Origin: JANQQN01 sp964519665
Lineage (GTDB): Bacteria; Myxococcota; Kuafuiibacteriia; Kuafuiibacteriales; Kuafuiibacteriaceae
Length of the DNA: 64,000 nt
NCBI GenBank assembly: GCA_964519665.1
Contig: CAZFIV010000007.1
Coordinates: 62,001 to 126,000, forward strand
Direction: 5' to 3'
Each line of letters opens with the position of its first letter. Position 1 is the stretch's first letter. The notes beneath the pieces were generated by a model. The model searched no databases and was not told the origin of the DNA. It saw nothing but the letters and a program-made list of their open reading frames with translations. Shown here piece by piece: positions 58,960 to 64,000 of this stretch. Both the position numbers and the translations under genes were made by a program.

Positions 58960-60075
58960 ATGGCCCGCCGTCGTCCAGCTGGTCCTTCTCGAGCAAGCGG
59001 CGGGTCTTCCGATCAGCCCCCGTCTGAGCCTCACGGCTCGGAGGAAGACGCTCCGAGTCGCTTGCCGGAGACCGCGAGGCGCCCTCGAGGTCGTAGTGAG
59101 GTTCGGGTCGAACCGGTGTCTCTTCGTCCGGGGCGGGCAACGCGCGCTCCGGACGAAACGTCCCCGTCGCCGCGATCCTCCCCTCGAAGCACCGAAGTCC
59201 TCCCTGGGGCCCCGTCCGCGTCGGCCGAACGACGTTTGAGGCTCCCCGTCCCAGGGATTCCCGCCGCAATGCCCGCGTCGAGGTCGGCACCGACGCCCAC
59301 TCCGGTGGCGACCCCGACGCCCGACCCGAGCTCTCGGCTGCCCTCCGCCTCGTCTCCGTCGACGGGCGGGTTTCGGGAGGCCGGGCTTCAGGGTGAAGCG
59401 CGGTCGTCGGGGGCGTATCGACCCGTCCCGGGTAAGCATAGCCACCCGACCGATGAACCGAGCCCCTGGGTGGCCCGTGGAATCATGCTCGCTGCGGCGC
59501 TGACCCTGGCCGCGGTGGTCTACATCTTCCTGGGGCAAGGCGACGAGCCGGTGCCGATGAAGCCGTCCCCGACCATCGTCGACGTTCGGTCTCCAGATCC
59601 GTCCGTGGCGGACCGGTCGAAGCCATCGAGGCGCTTGGAACGGCCCCTCGGGCCGGCCGGCGGTTCAGGGGCGGTGAGGCCCGGCTCGGCAGGGCAAGCC
59701 GTCACGGCCTCCGATTTTGGTCGGTCCAGACATGTGCCGCCACCGGGAGGGCGACGACCGGCGACCGACCCCGTGGAGGGGCCCGTGTCGGTCGACCAGG
59801 TGGGTGAAATCACGATGTACGATCGTCCTTACGAAACGTATGACACGATCGATGAGACGCCATATATTCTGGTGTTCAGCCGTCCCGCCGGCTTGAAGGT
59901 CTTTCTCGACGGGTCACTCGCCGGAAGAACCCCGCTGCTGAGGCGGCGTCCTCCCGACGTCTCGCGCCTGAGAATTCGTATCGAAGGGCCAGGATACGTG
60001 CCGGTCGAGCAAACGGTGACTCCCGATCGATACGGACACCTGCGGATGGGCGTAGAGATGAAGCGGCGTCCGTGA
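58960..60075 (+). CDS. disordered transmembrane protein with PEGA domain
   Basis: A 371-residue protein. The first 165 residues are Pro/Ser/Arg-rich and disordered. One transmembrane helix (about 169-189) follows, then a linker and a C-terminal PEGA domain (about 300-371: VFSRPAGLKVFLDGSLAGRTPLLR and IEGPGYVPVEQTV). The N-terminus should be cytosolic and the PEGA domain in the envelope. It starts 9 bp after pilY1 and is therefore probably part of the pilus operon. No enzymatic domain is present. Confidence 0.72.
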   Translation: MARRRPAGPSRASGGSSDQPPSEPHGSEEDAPSRLPETARRPRGRSEVRVEPVSLRPGRATRAPDETSPSPRSSPRSTEVLPGAPSASAERRLRLPVPGIPAAMPASRSAPTPTPVATPTPDPSSRLPSASSPSTGGFREAGLQGEARSSGAYRPVPGKHSHPTDEPSPWVARGIMLAAALTLAAVVYIFLGQGDEPVPMKPSPTIVDVRSPDPSVADRSKPSRRLERPLGPAGGSGAVRPGSAGQAVTASDFGRSRHVPPPGGRRPATDPVEGPVSVDQVGEITMYDRPYETYDTIDETPYILVFSRPAGLKVFLDGSLAGRTPLLRRRPPDVSRLRIRIEGPGYVPVEQTVTPDRYGHLRMGVEMKRRP

Positions 60076-60141
60076 ACCGTTCCCGGTTGTTTGTTGAGTA
60101 TTCGCTCGATAGGTTGCGGAGCAGCGAAAGCTGCCTTGCTT

Positions 60142-61950
60142 ATGAGCGGGATCGTCGGTGCGTTCCACTTCGATAAGACCCAACGGATCGAACCCTCGAT
60201 TCTCCAGCGGTCCCATGACGCGATTCGCTCGTTTGGCCTGGACGGGGGGGGCATCGTCAGCGTCGCGGGTTGCGGCCTGGGGCAGGCGCAGTCCCGGCTG
60301 GACGAAGCGCACGGTACCGGCAGTCCGATGTGGGACGCCGAACGACGGCTGGTGGCGGTTTTCGACGGCGTTCTGCGCGGGCGGCGAGAGCTGGAGGAGA
60401 CCCTCGATAAGCACGGCCATCGCCTGAGGACGAAGACGCAAGTCGAGCTGGTGTTGGCGGCCTATCGCCAATGGGGGGTTGATTGCGTCGACCATCTCGA
60501 GGGGACGTTCGCGTTGGCGGTCTTCGATCGGCGAGCGCACACTCTCTATCTGGCTCGCGACCCGGTGGGCGTTCGACCTCTGTACATCTACCAAGACACT
60601 GGGCGCCTGTGCTTTTCTTCGGGGGTGCAAGGTATCCTGTCGCAAGACCGAATACCTCGAATCCTCGATCCTCGAGCGGCCGAAGACTTCCTGGCCGTCG
60701 GGTTCTTTCCTCGCGGACAAACGGGCCTTCGCGACGTTCGAGCGGTCGCGCCGGGACACGCGCTGTACGCGGACCGTCATCGGTTCCGAGAGTGGGCCTA
60801 CTGGCGACCGGAATTTCGATCCGAGCGCGGTCATAATCTGGTTCAACACGTCCACCTGTTCTTGTCCGTGCTCGACAAGACGACCGAGCCGGTCACGAAC
60901 GAATCGGTGACCGCGCTATCCGGGGGCGTGGGCTCCGCCGTGGTGGCCGCCGCCACGCACGACGCCGGTTCGCGGATCCCAGCGGTCACCGTTCACCGGA
61001 AATGGGCCGACGAGCGCCGCGCAGCCGCCGAAACGGCGAAGGCGCTCGACATCCCGTACTCGGAAGTCGAAGAGCCCGCGATCACGCCGGACGCCTGGTT
61101 GAACTTGGTCACCGACGCCGACGGCCCGGTCGACGCGAACGGCGCGGGCTGGATGACGCTGGCCCAGGCCCTGGCTTCGAAGGCCTCCATCGCCTGGACG
61201 GGGGCCGGCAATGGCTGGATCTTCGGATCCTCTGCTCGGTACCGCTCGGCGTGCCGTCGGCGTCCTTGGATCTTCTCGGCGCCCGCCATGGCGAGACGAT
61301 GGCTTGGGTTGGGCGATGCGCTGGAGGGGTTGGCGCCCAACCCCAGCGTTCAAGCGGCGCCTGTCGCTTCGGAGCGATGGTCTCTCCGGCATCGCCGCCT
61401 TTACACCGCCGACTTCCGATATGGCTTGGGCGACTATCGGCCAGGGGCCCCGCGTGCCCCGGCCTACGAGGACCTTTCGGTGCTCGCCGCCCTGCAGCGT
61501 CGGGATGTGACGTCCACGTTGCCCTATGGGTTGCTCGCCATTTTGGCCAGAATCGAGCGTCTAACGGGTATGCAGTTGCGTCATCCGTTAGCCGATGTCC
61601 GGGTGATCGACCTGCTCTTTCGGACCCCTGACCGATATCGGCTCGACGTCGATTCAGACCGGGTCATACTGCGGCGCGCCGCGCGTCGATGGCTGCCCCC
61701 CCAGGTCACGCAGCGGCCCGCGATTTCGTCGCGAGCCCCGGTGGCCGCGTGGCTGCGTGGCCCGCTCATGGAAGTAGCCCAAGCGGAGTTGTTTTCGGAC
61801 CAGCGCACCGGACTGTTCGCCGGTGACGCACTGCGAAGGGCCTGGTACCGCCTACTTCTGGGCGGTTCGCAGGAGGCCCGGACGTTGTGGCGAGTGGCTG
61901 CCTTTGAAGCATGGGCGCGGCGGACCTTGCGCTCCCCGGCCGATCGTTGA
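60142..61950 (+). CDS. asparagine-synthetase-like protein with lost catalytic residues
   Basis: A 602-residue homologue of glutamine-hydrolysing asparagine synthetase, starting MSGIVGAFHFD where active AsnB has MCGI. Thus the glutaminase Cys is replaced by Ser. The glutaminase domain (1-210) otherwise looks intact (LEGTFALAVFDRRAHTLYLARDPVGVRPLY). In the synthetase domain, SGGxDS reads SGGVGS (260-265) and GDGGDELFxGY reads GAGNGWIFGSS (354-364). It probably neither hydrolyses glutamine nor forms AMP in the usual way. It follows the PEGA gene by 66 bp. The frame opens earlier at TTG 60091, but the Met-Ser-Gly start is the family position. Confidence 0.82.
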   Translation: MSGIVGAFHFDKTQRIEPSILQRSHDAIRSFGLDGGGIVSVAGCGLGQAQSRLDEAHGTGSPMWDAERRLVAVFDGVLRGRRELEETLDKHGHRLRTKTQVELVLAAYRQWGVDCVDHLEGTFALAVFDRRAHTLYLARDPVGVRPLYIYQDTGRLCFSSGVQGILSQDRIPRILDPRAAEDFLAVGFFPRGQTGLRDVRAVAPGHALYADRHRFREWAYWRPEFRSERGHNLVQHVHLFLSVLDKTTEPVTNESVTALSGGVGSAVVAAATHDAGSRIPAVTVHRKWADERRAAAETAKALDIPYSEVEEPAITPDAWLNLVTDADGPVDANGAGWMTLAQALASKASIAWTGAGNGWIFGSSARYRSACRRRPWIFSAPAMARRWLGLGDALEGLAPNPSVQAAPVASERWSLRHRRLYTADFRYGLGDYRPGAPRAPAYEDLSVLAALQRRDVTSTLPYGLLAILARIERLTGMQLRHPLADVRVIDLLFRTPDRYRLDVDSDRVILRRAARRWLPPQVTQRPAISSRAPVAAWLRGPLMEVAQAELFSDQRTGLFAGDALRRAWYRLLLGGSQEARTLWRVAAFEAWARRTLRSPADR

Positions 61951-61984
61951 CCCGCCCGAGGTGAGCGGCGATGCTCCACGTATT

Positions 61985-64000
61985 ATGACTGGGCCTCCAT
62001 ATCCGCCCTTTGGAGGGGCGAAAGAAGGCGGCCCAGGGTTCCCCGACCTCCAGCCGGCCCCTTCCGGGTATACACCACACGGAGAGCCCGGGCCAGATGA
62101 AGAGTCCGGGATAGGGGGCGGCGGGCCTCCGTGGGGGGGCCCCAGGGGCCCGTTGAGAAGCCCACAGGGGGATCCGAGCGAACGCGGTCGCGCTCGGTCG
62201 GCGCTGACGACCGACATGGGGCTCGTGCCGGACGTTCAGGTCTGGCTGGGCGACATCGTCAAGACGATCAAGGGATTTCGAGTCTACGCTGACAACAACG
62301 AAATGCTCCTGAAGTTCCTCGAGCGATCTTTCATCGGTCTCGAATTCTTGCTGGGGCGCGATCCCGAACTCACGCTCTCCGTTCGAGAAGACCGCTTGTT
62401 GTACGGCAAAGAGGTCGTTCACCTAAATCAGGATCGACAGGACAGCCTGCCTTTTATCCTGTATCGGAATAGCTTCCGGCGGCTCGTTTTTGTTCGGGGC
62501 ATCTCGAGAGAGGAGCTGTCGGGCCTTCTGAGAGCGATCAGCACCGATTACTCGACGCTCGAGTTTGCCGGCGAAGATCTCGTCACCTGTCTGTGGCGAC
62601 TACAGCTTCCACATATCCGGTACCTCACTATCGACGCTCTTTCCCGCCACTACGTCGGTGACGGCGACGAAGACCGCAACGAGATCGAGCGTATCCAGGG
62701 CGATATCGAGAACATCGTCGCCGCGATCTACCGAACGAGCGCTACCGACGACGACCTGGTGGCCGGAGTGTCGATCTCCCGGGAAGACCTCGAGGCTCTG
62801 CGCGAGGTCCGGGCCGAGGACCCCGAAGATCTCGATGTACTCGACCACGCCACGGAGCGGGCCATCACCGATGTGCCAGAAACCCAGCTGAAGCTGATGC
62901 AGGATGACCTGCAATCGGAGACTCCGGAAGAACTCAGTCGCCGGATTATGGATATTTTGGTGCAGGTTCTCTTTCGAGAGACATCTGCCCAGCAGAGTGC
63001 TCAGACCATCGAGCTGATTCATCAGCTGTTCGACGGGATGCTGCTGGCGCGACGGTACTCCGACGCGATTCGCCTGATGCGAACGCTGCGGTGGTACGCC
63101 GAGTCGGCCGAAGACATGCAAGAGATGCATGTGGCTCGGCACCTGCTCACGATGTTCGGTACCGAGGCTCGTGTCCTTCCGGTGTTGGCGACGCTCAACG
63201 AGCAAAACGTCTCCGTTTCTACGTCTGAGCTGTTCGAATTCCTGCGTCTACTGGGCCCGGCGATCTCGCCATTTCTGTTGCGAGCTCTCGACCAGTTGAC
63301 GTCGCCGGCCCACCGCCGGGCGACCTGTGAGCTGATCGTCGGACTGGGAGTGCCCAGCCTCGCCGAGCTCGCCGCGCTCGCGCAGACGACGAAGTGGTTC
63401 GTCGTGCGCGACATTCTGGGACTGGCTCAGCAGTACGACCTCGGCGAGATCGGACCGCTGGTGGCGATGGGGCTGAGCCACGATCACCCGAAGGTTCGCC
63501 AAACCGCGGTGTCAATGTTGCGTGGGTTCGGTCGCGGCACCGCTGATCAAGCGTTGTCGAGCAGGCTGCAGGACCCCGACCTCGACGTCCGGCTGAGCGT
63601 CTATCGGGTCGCCGCCGCCCGCAGAAGCCGGGAGATCGTTCCGAGCCTAGAAATGATCTTGGCGGGCGATAAGCTCGGCCAGCGGGATCCTCGGGAGCTG
63701 CGTCTGATGATGGCCGCCTACGCGGCCATAGCGGGAACGGGCGCGGTCGGGCTTCTCGATCGACTCCTCAATGCGGGCTTTTTTGCGAGTTTGACGAATA
63801 CCGAGGTTCAGGTGGCCGCCGCTTACGCGCTCGCCTCGATCGGCACACCGGCGACACCGGCGCTGGTTCGCGGGTCGCGAACGCTGAACTCTAGAGTTCG
63901 CGAAGCGTGCAAGCGAGCCTTGCGCCGAGGCGGTGGTGCCGCCGGGGTTCGGGGCCAAGGTCCGGGTGATTCGCCGGAGGTGGCGGCGTCTCCGCGCGAG
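61985..64000 (+). CDS. HEAT-repeat protein (partial at right edge)
   Basis: A gene that starts at ATG 61985 and runs past the right edge (672 codons seen). The first 75 residues are Gly/Pro-rich and disordered, after which a conserved-looking start LVPDVQVWLGDIVKTIKGFR occurs (ATG 62216 is an alternative start). The rest is alpha-helical with HEAT-like repeats in the last third (for example DHPKVRQTAVSMLRGFG, then DPDLDVRLSVYRVAAARR). HEAT solenoids bind proteins or nucleic acids. It is soluble with no membrane segment. Function unknown, although it sits at the end of the pilus region. Confidence 0.75.
   Translation, partial: MTGPPYPPFGGAKEGGPGFPDLQPAPSGYTPHGEPGPDEESGIGGGGPPWGGPRGPLRSPQGDPSERGRARSALTTDMGLVPDVQVWLGDIVKTIKGFRVYADNNEMLLKFLERSFIGLEFLLGRDPELTLSVREDRLLYGKEVVHLNQDRQDSLPFILYRNSFRRLVFVRGISREELSGLLRAISTDYSTLEFAGEDLVTCLWRLQLPHIRYLTIDALSRHYVGDGDEDRNEIERIQGDIENIVAAIYRTSATDDDLVAGVSISREDLEALREVRAEDPEDLDVLDHATERAITDVPETQLKLMQDDLQSETPEELSRRIMDILVQVLFRETSAQQSAQTIELIHQLFDGMLLARRYSDAIRLMRTLRWYAESAEDMQEMHVARHLLTMFGTEARVLPVLATLNEQNVSVSTSELFEFLRLLGPAISPFLLRALDQLTSPAHRRATCELIVGLGVPSLAELAALAQTTKWFVVRDILGLAQQYDLGEIGPLVAMGLSHDHPKVRQTAVSMLRGFGRGTADQALSSRLQDPDLDVRLSVYRVAAARRSREIVPSLEMILAGDKLGQRDPRELRLMMAAYAAIAGTGAVGLLDRLLNAGFFASLTNTEVQVAAAYALASIGTPATPALVRGSRTLNSRVREACKRALRRGGGAAGVRGQGPGDSPEVAASPRE

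Noticed and set aside
56917..59538. 873-residue minus-strand open frame over pilY1 and the PEGA gene
   Set aside because: Arg/Gly/Val-rich with no domains; antisense to a gene with clear signal peptide and PilY1 motifs.

Overview
The window looks like chromosomal DNA of a high-GC Gram-negative bacterium of the myxobacterial kind (Myxococcota or a close deltaproteobacterial relative). This is inferred from the gene mix: Ser/Thr protein kinases with PEGA domains, an FHA-GAF-cyclase protein, two DUF4388/PATAN proteins, a bactofilin next to ParB, a minor-pilin/PilY1 operon, an orphan sigma-54 activator and many lipoproteins with no recognised family. Genes are dense, with many 1-4 bp overlaps and GTG/TTG starts. 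I found no tRNA, rRNA, CRISPR array, insertion sequence or phage genes. One 100-N assembly gap lies at 8339-8438.

Layout. 1-8106: end of an unknown gene; a MoxR ATPase / CoxE-like VWA / CPXCG trio; yajC-secD-secF; recJ. 8107-8675: a 77-bp tandem repeat broken by the gap. 8676-11585: three overlapping genes (MshEN-like, VWA membrane protein, coiled-coil membrane protein). 11725-18457: queE, an amidohydrolase lipoprotein (minus), dnaJ, exbB-exbD, a sigma-54 activator. 18430-27053: two PATAN proteins (minus) around a glutaredoxin-thioredoxin fusion, a PEGA kinase, plsB (minus). 27201-30848: zinc-ribbon FHA-GAF-cyclase, zinc-ribbon kinase, DUF2058 protein. 30870-36959: conserved unknown (minus), archaemetzincin-like protein, parB, bactofilin, pseudokinase-PEGA protein (minus), fructose-bisphosphate aldolase. 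37074-46308: SecD-like orphan, prpE, ClpP-family protease, nucleotidase-barrel fusion, exported unknown, nnr-tsaE. 46317-52681: lipoprotein, ribosomal protein S1, DASS transporter, lipoprotein, RpoH-type sigma factor. 52786-64000: fimT-pilV-pilW-pilX-pilY1, a PEGA membrane protein, an asparagine-synthetase-like protein, and a HEAT-repeat protein that runs off the right edge.

Housekeeping functions include protein export (YajC-SecD-SecF), DNA repair (RecJ), chaperone and proteolysis (DnaJ, ClpP), translation (S1, TsaE), phospholipid synthesis (PlsB), metabolite repair (Nnr) and propionate activation (PrpE).

The most unusual theme is a set of full-length proteins that keep a known fold but have lost the catalytic residues: an archaemetzincin with HQxxLxxGxxH in place of HExxHxxGxxH; an asparagine-synthetase homologue that starts Met-Ser-Gly and carries SGGVGS in place of SGGxDS; a truncated pseudokinase on a PEGA receptor; a 5'-nucleotidase without its metal-site motifs fused to a barrel-like domain; a glutaredoxin domain with YxxC; and a stand-alone SecD periplasmic domain. 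All family calls come from reading motifs by eye, without database searches.
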